From NCBI GenBank assembly GCA_949317995.1, contig OX439039.1, positions 78,288,002 to 78,352,001 of the forward strand: DNA of 64,000 nt, written 5' to 3'. The notes below the pieces were generated by a model that searched no databases, was not told the origin of the DNA, and worked only from the letters and a program-made list of their open reading frames with translations. Each line of letters starts with the position of its first letter. Positions within the stretch are counted from its first letter, which is position 1. This DNA is from Acholoe squamosa (taxonomy: Eukaryota; Annelida; Polychaeta; Phyllodocida; Polynoidae). A program made the position numbers and the translations under genes. Below are positions 46,188 through 57,690 of this stretch, piece by piece.

Positions 46188-46493
46188 TTCCTACCAATTT
46201 GGTCTGGATTACGTTTTTGAGCTTGGTATGTGGACGTTCAAACGTTAAGGGTTATTTACGTTCTATAGATGTAGGTGTCTGAATTATGTTTTTCTACCTC
46301 ATTTCGACGTATATAAACATAAATTTTCTACCAATTTCAGAGAAAGTAGGATAAAAAAAGTGTTTTGCGGTAATTATACGTAGCTTATATATGTGGAATA
46401 AAATGAAAAGGGTTGGAATCAGAGGGACTCGATCTCATGACCATTGCAGTAAAAGCTCCACTGCTCTACAGCTAACCAGGAGGCAGGTTTAGC

Positions 46494-46603
46494 GCCCACT
46501 ACGTAGGCAATATAACGCAGACGTACAGCATGCTTACAGCATTGGTACGTCTACGTAAAAATTAGATTTGAGTGACTTACGTCGTGGTTGCTAAACCTCC
46601 CTA
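46494..46603. mobile_element. Palindromic MITE (AGGGAGGTTTAGC family), copy 2
   Basis: CAGGTTTAGC and GCTAAACCTCCCTA ends with an internal ATAACGCAGACG. Inverted orientation relative to 10803-10927. Confidence 0.8.
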
Positions 46604-47478
46604 CTATAATAGTCAGGTCATGATAACCAATTTGTAGCAATGTGAGGGGTTCGCCCCGGGGGTTCGCCTTAACACTGTATCACTATAGTCAACCCAGGTA
46701 GCAAACATGGTGTGGCCCAAGTCTGGGCCATAGCGGGCTCCTGATGTGGGCCACACTGGGTTAACAAAGTGGGTGCCCGATGGGTTTTGTCCTCAGCAAA
46801 GGGTCTGTGCCACACGGGGCTAACCGATTTGGGCACAGATCTGTTTGAAAGTGGGCTCACCGATTTGGGCTCAAAGTGAGTTTAACATGGGTTTTTGGTG
46901 TGGCCCAAAGTGGGCTGCCCGATTTGACGAAAAATTCTTTTTGAGAAATTTATCCAATACTTATCCTTTTTTCCAAAAGTCAATGAACAACAAATCCTTG
47001 AGCTAATCTCATCCCCCCCATCACCAAAGCAGTAAATATTTGAATCAAACTCATTCAGCCAACACAAGGCACTTTAATTCATTAAAGTGACATTCTGGCC
47101 TCAATCTTCCTCCACTAGTTCCCTATGTAGGAGTAGAGAAGAGAGCCTTCAAGTTCATAATGACTGTACCTCTGCATATCTGCTCGTGTTCCAAGTTCAG
47201 TGCAATAGAAATGGTGTTGCCATTCCACTACTACTCAGATGACCTTGATTTGCACTTTTGACTAGAAACATCCAAGTATTTCCAGACTATGAGAAAGTCT
47301 GCACATTATTACTTCATATCTGATTTATTAGTCTATTCCAGTTGTCCTATGTCTAAAAGAAATAAGTTTTGTATGGGTAGTAGAATTCTGCCTGGAGTTC
47401 TGTGAAACCACTTTGTAGTGAGTCTGCCATGGACTGGCCTACAGGGGCAGGGGATATTTTTGGTTTCTCAATTGCCTC

Positions 47479-47561
47479 TATATATGTGGATCAACACGGC
47501 AAAAGGTATGCCCACGCACCCCCTCGCAGGCGTACCTTTTACCGTATTGATCCACATATAG
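47479..47561. repeat. 83-bp hairpin
   Basis: TATATATGTGGATCAACACGG and CCGTATTGATCCACATATA pair, continuing to GTATGCC/GGCGTAC. Confidence 0.85.
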
Positions 47562-47764
47562 TCCCCTTATACCCGGCCAGGTGTGGGACCTGTTTGCCCC
47601 CACACCACAAATACACCTTGCAAGCCTACTAGTATAAAGAAAGACATGAAGCTGTTATTTCCAGGACTAGTCAGTGTTGCATTTTACATGAAGTATCTGG
47701 ATCCCTACTATGAACCTACCTGTGTATTAATGAAATAGGGAAAATGGGACTACCTATTTCCTAC

Positions 47765-48245
47765 AGCAAGGGTGGAGGGAGGGTAGGGGGTGAGGGCAGG
47801 GTAGGGTAGGGAGAGAGCAGGCCAGGGCAGGGTAGGGTGAGGGCAGGGCAGGGCAGGGTGGGATCAGAGCAGGACAGGGCAGGTGAGGGCAGGGCAGGGC
47901 AGGGCAGGGTGAGAGGAGGGCAAGGGAGGGCAGGGCAGGGTGAGAGAAGGGCAGGGGATGGCAGGGCAGGGCAGGGTGAGAGGAGGGCAAGGGAGGGCAG
48001 GGCCGGGTGAGAGGAGGCCAGGGGAGGGCAGGGCAGGGCAGGGTAGGGAGAGAGCAGGCCAGGGAAGGGTAGGGTGAGGGCAGGGCAGGGCAGGGTGGGA
48101 TCAGAGCAGGACAGGGCAGGAGAGGACAGGTCAGGGGAGGGCAGGGTGAGAGAAGGTGAGGGGGAAAGGGTAGGGCAGGTTTAGGGGAATCAGGAGGAGA
48201 TGGAAGGGGTAAGGGATGGATAGGGGAGGACGAACTACAAAGGAG
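47765..48245. repeat. GGGCA-type G-rich minisatellite
   Basis: About 480 bases of AGGGC/AGGGT units with a strong G strand on plus. A higher-order block (47801-47890) recurs at 48038-48125, spaced about 237 bases. The long Pro-rich minus frame is its translation, not a gene. Confidence 0.9.
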
Positions 48246-48957
48246 AGGGAGGGGGAACACTCATCACAGAGTTCAGAACAGTCCAGAATATGAGGCTGCC
48301 CTGTCCAAACCCACTCTCACCCCAGACTGAGAAGACTTTATGCAGCTAAGCACCCATCTTGGGATGACCATTTTGAAACCATCCTGGGCCCAATGTGGTT
48401 GCCCATTTTAAAGCTGACCAGTGCTCAAATAGGTCAGACCAATGTGGCCCAGACCGTATGCTGAGGACAAAACCCGTTGGGAGCTTAAGTCGGTTTGCCA
48501 GATTTGGGCTGCCCTGTGTGGCCCTGACGGGAAACCCAGCATCTGCCGAACCTAAAACCCATGTACTGAATGCTGCCCGCTTTGAACCACCTTATCCCTG
48601 GTAAAACCAATTTGGCCCCGAGTGGGCTTGCTACATGGGAATCTGTCTATGCTTGCCTTATAAATTCTTCTGTTTGGGTGTTTAACAGTAAATACTATTG
48701 TGTTACAAATATATCATATTTGTAGGAATGGTATGTGGACGTTCAGTAATACTCATACTGCCATACCAATTATCGCGACTTTTAACAGGCCAATCTTCAT
48801 TCCAACCAATAGTACTATCTCCCTCTGTCTGTCTGTCTCCTTCTCTGTCTCTGTCTGTCTGTCGTCTGTCTCCATCTCCACCTGCCCCCCATGTGCTACT
48901 GTACATGGGGGCCTATATGGTTACCCTTACCTCCGGTAAGCACATGCCTAGTTAGCT

Positions 48958-49675
48958 CAGGAGGTTAATTCAAAACATTCTCGGATCGCAACCTCAGCGA
49001 TCTTAGGAATTATTCTACCGTATCCTATTAAGCGATCTTAAGATTAGACTGCGTTCACATTTCCTAGCCAGCACTAAGATTGTATCGATCTTAGCCTCAG
49101 CTCTCCTACACTATTCCAAGAAGTACTGACTGGGCACAGGGTTAAGAGTCCCGAAATAAAGGAATAGCTGTGGAGCCACTCTTCTTCACAACAGTGTTTA
49201 TACCATCGTTCCCCGTGCAGTTGACCCCTGTACAGTATTCAAGAGTTGTTCCCATGAATGTATTATATGCTTGCCTATTAGAAGCATTGTGCCCTCCCCC
49301 CAGGACAAAGAGAGAGAAAGGAAGAATTACCTTACAGTGCACTTAACGCATGAGTAGCCCTAAGAGCCCTCAAGGACACTCAGCAAACGTCCTCCCTCCC
49401 CTCTATACGTATGCAGCAGGCTATTCACTCTTTCGATCAGGAGTGTTCCCTGTAAGTGCTCTTGTACTCAGGTGAAACCACTATGCAATTCTTTCACTAA
49501 GATCGTAGTGATCTTAGTGCTGGAAATGGAATAGTGAAGTGATCCCAGGACCTGCTATTCCTGACAGGCCTGCAACCACTGCATTAGATAGGGTAGACCG
49601 GCCAGGTCTTATTATATGTGCCTACACTAAGATCGCTGGGGTTGCGATCCCAGGATGTTTTGAATTAAGCTCCTG
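48958..49675. mobile_element. 718-bp TIR element with GATCTTAG subterminal words
   Basis: Left CAGGAGGTTAATTCAAAACA and right TGTTTTGAATTAAGCTCCTG are inverted, followed inward by GGATCGCAACC/GGTTGCGATCC and AGCGATCTTAG/CTAAGATCGCT. Non-coding. Confidence 0.8.
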
Positions 49676-50094
49676 TATAGTGTAGACCCGTACCAGGGCA
49701 TGTATGGCACAGTGAGGGTACCTGGGGACTAAGGGACACACTGAATGGCCCTACTGAGTGGCCCTACCATAATATTGGTAAAGTAGCCAGCTGGTGGGGC
49801 CCTCTTCTGTCATAGCCATGACTTGCCCTGAACTGGTCAGACCTTATTTCCCGCCACAGCTAATAACTGTTGCACATTCAGGTGTCTTCTTTTTACATAT
49901 ACAGGGACCTCATATGCCAAAATGAAATATGTCATCTTTCAGGAAAACAGGTTACATTGACTTCAGCATAGTTCATTAATCACTTTCTATAAGATCGTTT
50001 TAGGTGAAATTGCATCTTTAAGCTAGGCAGTCTGGTTAAAAATCACCTTTTCAACATTATGAATCTACAATGATACAATCTGGTTAAATTCCAG
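49676..50094. other. No feature identified (5' of the FReD fragment)
   Basis: Possible intron of the former FReD gene; no exon seen. Confidence 0.4.
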
Positions 50095-50985
50095 GTCTTC
50101 CAAGTGTGCAAGGATGGAACCACTGACTTTTACCGCGACTGGATAACATACAAGAATGGTTTCGATGAGCTGACCGGGGAATTTTGGCTCGGAAACACAA
50201 ATATTCACCTGCTTGCCAAACGCCATGACCAGAGGCTTTAAATTGAGCTGACAGCTCCAGATGGTGCAGTGAAATATGCCGAATACGGCCAGTTCTGGAT
50301 CGATGATGAGTTTCAGAAGTATAGTCTTCATGTGTCAGGCTTCTCTGGAGGTAGCCCCCCTGGTATGTTTTTGGTTTTGTTTTTCTCCAGGGTTTCCCCT
50401 AGCCTTTCAGAAAAAGATAGCATAAAAAAACATTTCTTTGCACATGAAGGTTAAAGGTTACAAACATTCATTTATTAGTGTCTCTTTTTCAACCAAGCAA
50501 AGCATCAATTTTCAGTAGAATTTCAGGGTAGAATGTATTTTAAATGTCCCGAGACAAATTCTTATTGAATATTGCACATGCAAAACTCGAAAACCTTATT
50601 CAATGAAGGCCAGGCCCGCCCATCATAAATGTCATAAATACTTAACTACAAAATGAGACATTTATTATTGATGGTAGATTAGAAATCAATAGATAAACTG
50701 AGGAGTATTTTGGAAGTATTTTCCACAGGAGAGATAGACATTCTCATTACAACACTATCTTTAATTTCCATTCAGGAGATTTCATGGAGTATCACAATGA
50801 CAGCAAATTCAGCACACGTGAAGCTTCTGTGCAAGAGACCGAGAGGGTACAAGGAATGTAATAATGCCAATCTCAATGGACTCTATGGAGGAACTGATAA
50901 TGGTAATGGCATCACTTGGGGTACATGGAAAGCCTATAAGATATCACTGAAAGGAACCCGCATGATGATGAAGAAGATAGATTAG
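50095..50985 (+). pseudogene. Fibrinogen-related domain (FReD) gene fragment, decayed
   Basis: Exon 1 (50095-50362) follows acceptor AAATTCCAG and reads [29 protein letters not shown] and YAEYGQFWIDDEFQKYSL, the core of a fibrinogen C-terminal domain, a secreted lectin-like fold. It has an in-frame TAA at 50239-50241. Donor G|GTATGT, then a 413-nt intron and acceptor CCATTCAG; exon 2 (50776-50985) opens in phase as GDFMEYHNDSKFST and later, in a different frame, reads GYKECNNANLNGLYGG, GITWGTWKAY and a C-terminal LKGTRMMMKKID. The change of frame lies near 50845, and the usual segment with Cys and WWY before the NLNG block is shortened. Upstream exons of the domain were not found. One stop, one frameshift and lost residues make it a pseudogene or relic. 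Confidence 0.82.
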
Positions 50986-52624
50986 AAGAGGGCCACAATT
51001 AAGTCCTTATCATATTTCAATTTAGGCAGTGAACGTCATGGGGATGATTTAACCAATCATCTTTTAATCATGTGTGTGCCAAAGGAATCGGACAAAAATT
51101 AGATCATAAGCCAAATCTGGAAATTGGGGGTTCCAGGGACCGGGAGAGAAAGTTGTCTTATATGTGGGAATTTTCAGTATGCTGGTCGGATATCCGTGCT
51201 TAGTTCATATGCATGTTTCAGAAATAAAAATAAAACACTCTTAGCTCTGACAGTTCTATATCTCATTACCTCACACAAAATAATCTTTTACTTTCCTAAA
51301 ATATCTATTTGTAACTTACCTGCTATTTTCACACAATACATTCTCACACATTCTTAAGACACTGATCAAATCGGGTTCACCAGTTTCTTAAAAAATCAGT
51401 CATAGAACAAAGAGAAAAAAAATAAAGATGAAGATTATAACACTTTCTTTTATGGCAGAGACCCTGCTGTTCAGTCCACCGAAACCAGACGGCGGCACCC
51501 TCACGATCTGAGGGTATTTAGCACTAGATTTAGCACTAGATGTCAGGACTGTGCTGATCCTGGGCCGTGGCCAGTGAAAGCGCATCTCCCCCCCCCCTCC
51601 CTCCTTATACCTAGACTGGTGGTTGTGCAGGCAAAGCCGTTTCATCTGCTAGCTTCTGCTGTATTCATGGGGACTGAGAAAACTAGATGAGACAAAAATC
51701 TGAAAGATATATTTATAGCCAAAAATGAATGAGGGTCGCGACACATGTAAATGTGCACCAGCCCCCACAGAGTGGGTAGAAAAGAGGAGATTAAAACCCT
51801 TTTTGTAAGAGGGACCCCGGTCCCTGCACTCTAGCACAAGTTTGACACCATCAGTGTAACTTACAAAAAATAGCAATGTCCTCGAAATTCGAAAAAAGGG
51901 AACTCTGTGGAAATCAGAAAAGGGGGGTATTTTTGCATATGTATGTCCTTGCAAACGATAGGTTTTCTAAGTTTGTTTGTTTTTCCCAGAAATGGTGGCT
52001 TCTAGATCTAAGAATTCTGTGTTATTGAGTAAAAGGGAGGCCTGGTCAAAACGTGAGCATTTTCCTAAATTAAGGGGTAGTTTTTGGAGCCCCAAAACTC
52101 TGCGTTTTTTCAAGAAAAAGGGGACATTTTTAGCCTAGAATCCATGGACTTGGGGGTAATTTTGAGACTTTGTACCGGGACTTTGTAACACTGATCGTGT
52201 CCAGTATGGTATATGAGTGCGGGGAGAGGGAGAGGGACAAAGGGATCCCCAGGATCTAAGCCCCCCCCCCATCCCCTAATCGTCAGTTTCTTAACAATTT
52301 TTAAGGTTATGCTGTAATTTCCAGAAGTTAACTGAAGACATCTTTGAATGTTTGAAGACCCTTGGGAATTGGTATCTCTAGGCCTAACCTATCTTTTTAT
52401 GTAGGCCCTAGGTTAAATTATGGCAAATGTATGACAAATAAGGACAGGCTCAATAGAAATGGTATTCACAAAGTTTTCTTGATCTTTGCCGATTGTTTAA
52501 TAGTGAAGATGCCTCACCATCCGTACAATGGACCACTGAGTGATAGTATTTACAAATTAGAGTAGTCCACAGTACGTTTATATGGCAGTAGCAGGCCACT
52601 GGGTCGATAAGGGAAAACGGTGGT
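50986..52624. other. No gene identified
   Basis: AT-rich with C runs near 51590 and 52260. No coherent frame. Confidence 0.4.
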
Positions 52625-52698
52625 TGGCCAATGTGGGGGTCGAACCCACGACATTCGCGTTATTAGCACGACGCTCTAACCAACTGAGCTAACCGGCC
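52625..52698 (-). tRNA. tRNA-Ile, anticodon AAT
   Basis: Minus strand from 52698: acceptor GGCCGGT pairs with ATTGGCC (two G-T), the D arm GCTCAGTTGGTTAGAGC is standard, the anticodon stem TCGTG/CGCGA encloses CTAATAA with AAT at 34-36, and the T arm GTGGG TTCGACC CCCAC is perfect; discriminator A. A and B boxes are intact, and a TTTT pol III terminator lies about 8 bases downstream (52617-52614). No intron. It looks like a functional nuclear tRNA decoding AUU/AUC after A34 is edited to inosine. Confidence 0.9.
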
Positions 52699-52960
52699 AC
52701 CTTGATACCCTTGAGCTAAGTTTATCGTCATCATCCACTTAATGTTGATAAAGTCACCGAGCCGGGGGTCCAGATGAGATGGAGGTTCCCCATGTTTTTG
52801 TATACCTCTCGATTTTAAGAAAAGTTATATCACTATAAACTCATTGTCCGATGCATGTCCTTGCCAATCTGAAAGTCTTCATCCGTTGAGAGACAGTTAG
52901 TTATCACAATACTGCTACATGTTTTATTATAAAGAAAACAATACAAACAAACAACAATAT

Positions 52961-53081
52961 GGAGGTTTAGCAAACACTATGTATGTCACCCGTAGCTCAT
53001 TTAACGCAGACGCACCAAGGCTGTAGGTATGCTGCACGTCTGCGTTAGATTGCCCGCGTAGTCGCCGCTAAACCTCCCTAA
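52961..53081. mobile_element. Palindromic MITE (AGGGAGGTTTAGC family), copy 3
   Basis: GGAGGTTTAGC and GCTAAACCTCCCTAA ends; inner AACGCAGACG and CACGTCTGCGTT, same orientation as 10803-10927. Confidence 0.82.
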
Positions 53082-54223
53082 TACCTCAAACAACAACAAC
53101 AACAAAACACCCAGCTTCGTTTAATTGAATCTCAGTCCATAGTCATACTCATAGAGTGTACACAACCTTCCACTGCTATAGATCCTTGTACGAAACGGCC
53201 AGACACAGTGCAATTAGAGCAAATAGTTATATTAATGTAAATTTGTTCATTTGTTTATATGATGCAACTTTGAAATTGGATGATTTCTGGTTTCATTCTC
53301 ATTGCATCTGTTCCACATCGCATGCAAGATCACATATAAATAAGATCATCCATTTCTATGATTAGAAAATCTCTTTAAATCCATCCCTTTTCCACCTTTC
53401 CCCCATTGCCTCCTTCCACGCCAAAAATCTTAATGCAAGTGTTTTGGCTTTTAAACCACATGATCCTAAATCCGTCAAAATTAAGAAAATCAAATAATAC
53501 CTAATTAATGTGATTTGAAATCATTTGGGAATAAACCTGGTTTTAATATAAGGAACACTGTTGCTGCTTGTGATGCTGCTACCAGAACTGAGCCATGGAA
53601 TAAGGAGACACAAGCAGTTACCTGCAGAGGCGGCTATTCCTACCTCCTTATCTAGAGAGTTGCAGACTGTCCCAGGGGCGACTGTGAAGGGTAATACCAA
53701 GGCATAGGAGGAAAGGGCGCAGGTGAAGCCTACCTTTTTGGTCCTTGAGCCGTCATACTCGGTGATTTGTTCTCCTAGTTATGTATTGCTTAAGCTAGGC
53801 AACCCTTATGTCTAGGAATGCGAGGTGGGTTTCCTAGTTATATAAATGTAGCAATCGAAAAAGGGTTACTGTGCAAGGGTGGCACACCATAGAAGCTCAT
53901 TTAGGCCAAGGGACTAAAGATCACCAATTCCTGCTCAACCTTCCTCAACATCATGGCCAGCATGTAGTATCAGCAATGTGCTTCTCTATGAACATAGGAG
54001 TGGGTGCATCCACCCTCCCCTGGGAATAACCATTTCCTGGGTATTCCCAAAATGAGCATCCTGCCTAGAATACTCTATTTTTCCTCAACTTTGCCTCTCT
54101 CTAACTGCAAGCTAAAAACGTTGCGAATGTGCCCAAGTACTGCAATGCTTTTATATCATAAAAGGACTTAGCACAAAGCCTGTGAAATCAATTGGGTCAC
54201 TAAGAACAATTCTAAGGAAATGG
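53082..54223. other. No gene identified
   Basis: A short frame (53156-53365) has no motif. The 53560-53990 stretch is moderately GC-rich but interrupted by stops in every frame. Confidence 0.4.
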
Positions 54224-54466
54224 CAGTGGCGTATCTAGGGGGTGGCCCAAAAAAAAGGGGGGGGGGGCGGGAAAATGGAGGAAGAGAAGAGAGGTTAAAT
54301 AAAAGTATGAGAATCCTTTAGAATTTTAAGTCTAAATCCTCAAAATTTGCTTACAACATTTGCTGACTATTGCGCATCGCTTGCGGTGCTCGGGCCTTAT
54401 AGCACCTCATCAGGTTTCACCAAGTCTTAAGCACCCCTCTAGACATTCTTGGATCTGCCACTGAAT
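54224..54466. mobile_element. MITE with CAGTGGCG(T/G)ATC ends
   Basis: Left CAGTGGCGTATCTAGGGGG and right TTGGATCTGCCACTG are inverted ends; the same end type occurs at 16533-16549 and 45188-45203. Confidence 0.6.
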
Positions 54467-56483
54467 GGTCTAATTAAGGTAGGTTTAATTATGCCCTTTT
54501 ATCTACCATAAGTCCTCACGTATAAGGCACACACTATGCATTAGGTGCACATTACATTCAGTAATCTTAGCCACTTTGGGTCTGTTCTGTAGCAAAGTTC
54601 ATCCTTAAGACATTACTTAAGTTCTGGAATACCCTGTAAGAAGCAGTCAGGGAATGTCCTTGCATATTATGCTGTACCCATTATGCGAGGAATTTTAATA
54701 TCTAAATTTTCATCGGATGGGATGGATTTTTTTTCTTCAGCCCAAGAGGAAATCCAACATGTGTGAGATTTAAATTCCTCAGCATGTCCTTTGAGAAGAT
54801 TCCATATGACACTTAGTCATTTTCTTTGAGTCCAAAAAGGCTATCCTACTACCAACCGCTACTGCTTCCAAAACATTACCTCCAAATTGACCTTCTCATC
54901 CACATTCTCCCGGCTCAGTGCTCCAAAATACTTCCCCTACCCCCAAGCCACTCTTTCTCTGCCAAACCATGAGAATGCTGTAGCTATTGTGCCATAGTTG
55001 CAGCTCAGGAGGGTGTTTCGAAAATGTAAGGAAATGCATTATCACTGTAGCTAATTCACCAGTTCTCTGCTCTTGTCTGCCCTTGGAAGTGATTTCCCAC
55101 CTTATACTGTGATAGAATTGACTTCCTCTGAATTAGACATTGGTAAAAAAGTCGGAGAAGTGGTTCCATGATTGGTCACACCTCAATGCCCCAGGGTTCA
55201 AATTATGTATTATCATTAAATAGGCCAGGGAATGGGAGGAGTAACTAGCTGGGAATGGTTTCTTACTTGGGATGTAAACACAAATTCCGAACCACTCTTG
55301 AACCACTTGTCTTACCTATTGCCTTTTGGCATTACAACAGAGAATTGATCACTTCCGTAGGTCGAGTCAATTCTGTTTTTTGGAATAGCACCTCTGACAG
55401 AACTAAATTCCAATCTTTTAGAAATGCCTTCCGGGAGCTATTGTGTCATAGTTGCAGCTCAGCGTACAATGACTGAGGGTGTACCAAAGAGCGGGGTAGT
55501 ACAAAGGGATGCTTGGCTGGGTGAACACAGTACTCGAGCTGCTCATGCAACTTTGTTCCATGACAGATGACCCAAGTCAGAGAGAGAGCTGCTCAAGGGG
55601 ACTGCTCCAAACCCACTTTCCTACTCACCATCTCCACCCCAGTCTTTCCAGATGTATCTTTGCCCCAAGCTCTGATTTCCAACTGGGAAGATTTCAAATA
55701 GAGAGGCAAAACATGTATCCTTCCCTCCTTTTGCTCCTGCCCAGGGCGGGGGATTGCATGAATTTTCACTATAAAATTTCTATCTGAAATATACCATTCA
55801 GGATATTTTTCTTTCCATATTACTCTCGGGATATATCAGACACATCTTGGATAAAAGATAGGAAAGACCATTTCTTTTAGAGCAAAATTTTCAGCATTCC
55901 ATGCTGCTTCATTAGCCTCCATGGAGTGGTTATTGTAAAACATATCCCGGATTAGCTAATGCATTGTCATTGAGCGCAGAGATATCTAGATATCTCGCAG
56001 AAAATAAGAAGGCACCAAGCTGCAGTCCATGGTGTCTCCACACTCCTCAAGCAAAGGAAAGTGGTGACCTAGATCATACAAATGAATAGTCGATGGGAGC
56101 ATATTCACTCACAGCTTACAGTGTAACTTACAGGCAGCTTCGTATTTTGTTATTTTTATTTTCCCATTTAGCCATAAGGCATAAAGTATCAAACAGCCTT
56201 TCCTGCCACTGAATCTGACTTTCCCATTCAAAAGTATCATTGAACTTATTATGCATGTCTTTCGTTGTATTGGTGCTACTGCTTTCAATATAATTTTGTC
56301 CTTGTGCATGCATTTAACGCAGGTGCAAGGTGATAACGTTGTGTGCTTTTTGGTAAATCCACTTTGTTATTCTGGATCCACATTCAGTGCTCCACTGTCG
56401 TCCATTGTCTTCAAATTAAGTCAGGAATTGCATTAGTCATCTATAAAAATGGAAGTCCTTGAAACTCTAGTCTACCCCCCCCC
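54467..56483. other. No gene identified
   Basis: Frames at 55255-55476 and 55509-55787 are short and unmatched to any family I know. Confidence 0.4.
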
Positions 56484-56817
56484 CCCACTGAACAGGACTC
56501 GAGTTGGGAACGTTCACAACTTGGGCAAGAGAACCTGATTTCCTCCAGAAAATTGGACACGCCAGAACATCTTATACTCAAGAAAAAAGAACATGTCCAG
56601 TTCCTGGGAATATCCCGAGTATTTCCTGACAAATTCCCAAGTATTTCCCAAGAAATTCCTGAGCCATTCTCTAGATCTAGACTAGAGAACTTTCTCAGGT
56701 ATAAGATGTTATGGCGTGTCCAAATTTCCAGGGAAAATCACATTCTTTATTCTTGTTGTATTCACAAGTCGGGACTCTAGAAATTCCTAAGTACTTCTCA
56801 AGATCTTGTTCAGTGGG
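56484..56817. mobile_element. 334-bp TIR element with CCCACTGAACA ends
   Basis: CCCACTGAACAGGACTCGAG and AGATCTTGTTCAGTGGG are inverted ends; GGACACGCCAGAACATCTTA pairs with TAAGATGTTATGGCGTGTCC inside. Non-coding. Confidence 0.75.
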
Positions 56818-57371
56818 CCCGTTCTTGGCCCCTGTGCAACAAAGGATGTGAAGGTCACTACTGAGAAATGCCCTCCAGAGAAAAGATCCATAATTATATT
56901 CAGACTCATCCTTCAACAAAACAGTCTCTTCTGTGAATGTTGGGTAATTGTTTGGTTTTCTTGCATGACATTCATCAGAACATATCAGGGTTAGTGTGAT
57001 TTGCACAACGTCCCTACGATAATTAATGGATTCATGTACCTTGGGTGCATTTGTCACTGCAAGGCCAAGAGCTGATTACACATCTTTTGAATTCAAAATC
57101 AACTATTGCCAAAGAAATATAATTTGGAGCTTTTGGGAAATAGGGCAATGTTTTACATCTGAGCGCTGCTCTATGGAACAAGGAGGGAGCAACATTGCAA
57201 TGGGCCAATCATAGGGTACTATAATGGCCCTTTCAATATCACCAGGGTCTCAAAAAAGCACCGGTCTCGAATAAGCACCAATGTTATAGTAGCCTTTATA
57301 AGTGACTGTACTCATTCAAATGTTATAGGGGTATTGAAACTAATCTTAAGCACTATAAACAGTATTTAAGT
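56818..57371. other. No feature identified
   Basis: No gene or repeat recognised. Confidence 0.4.
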
Positions 57372-57690
57372 AAGGGAGTGGTAATTATTTATCAACTGGG
57401 TGGGGGTGGTGGATTTCTGCATGGACGTGCGAATATCTTTTACACCCCCCCTCAACAGCAGTCAAAATTTTGTGCGCCCCCTGTGCCGGAGCCACAGAAA
57501 ATTGCTCGCACCCATCTTTGATCTATAGTAGCACACAGGCTTTTTGGTAAAAAGAGGGTAAATATTTTTAGCCCCGCCCTCAAGACGGGTCAAAACATTT
57601 TTAGCCTCCCCCCCCTCGAGAGGGGTCTGAAATTTTTAGCCCCCCGCTCAAACCCACCACCCCCCTGTTGATAAATAATGACCACTCCCT
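57372..57690. mobile_element. G/C-run hairpin MITE, second full copy
   Basis: AAGGGAGTGGTAATTATTTA and AAATAATGACCACTCCCT ends; interior closely follows 27584-27905 (TTGATCTATAGTAGC shared). Confidence 0.85.

Larger units (their letters stand above)
45306..46481 (-). repeat. tRNA-headed repeat interrupted by a mini YR element
   Basis: The tail 45306-45363 (CAGTAAACACCATACC) and body from 46188 (TCCTACCAATTTGG, GGACGTTCAAACGTTAAGG) are contiguous in the related copy 39222-38907. The tRNA-like head is at 46481-46415 on minus (GGTTAGCTGTAGAGCAGTGG). Confidence 0.65.
46693..48639. mobile_element. ~1.95-kb TIR element carrying a G-rich minisatellite
   Basis: Left CCCAGGTAGCAAACATG and right TTGCTACATGGG are inverted ends; further in, GGGTTTTGTCCTCAGC (left) and GCTGAGGACAAAACCC (right) are also inverted. 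Near the ends GGGC-CCAA words (GTGGCCCAA, TTTGGGC) repeat. It contains a hairpin (47479-47561) and the minisatellite 47765-48245. Confidence 0.65.

Noticed and set aside
47754..48260. 168-codon Pro-rich minus frame
   Set aside because: It is the complement of the GGGCA minisatellite; reading any frame of such a repeat gives a long open stretch.
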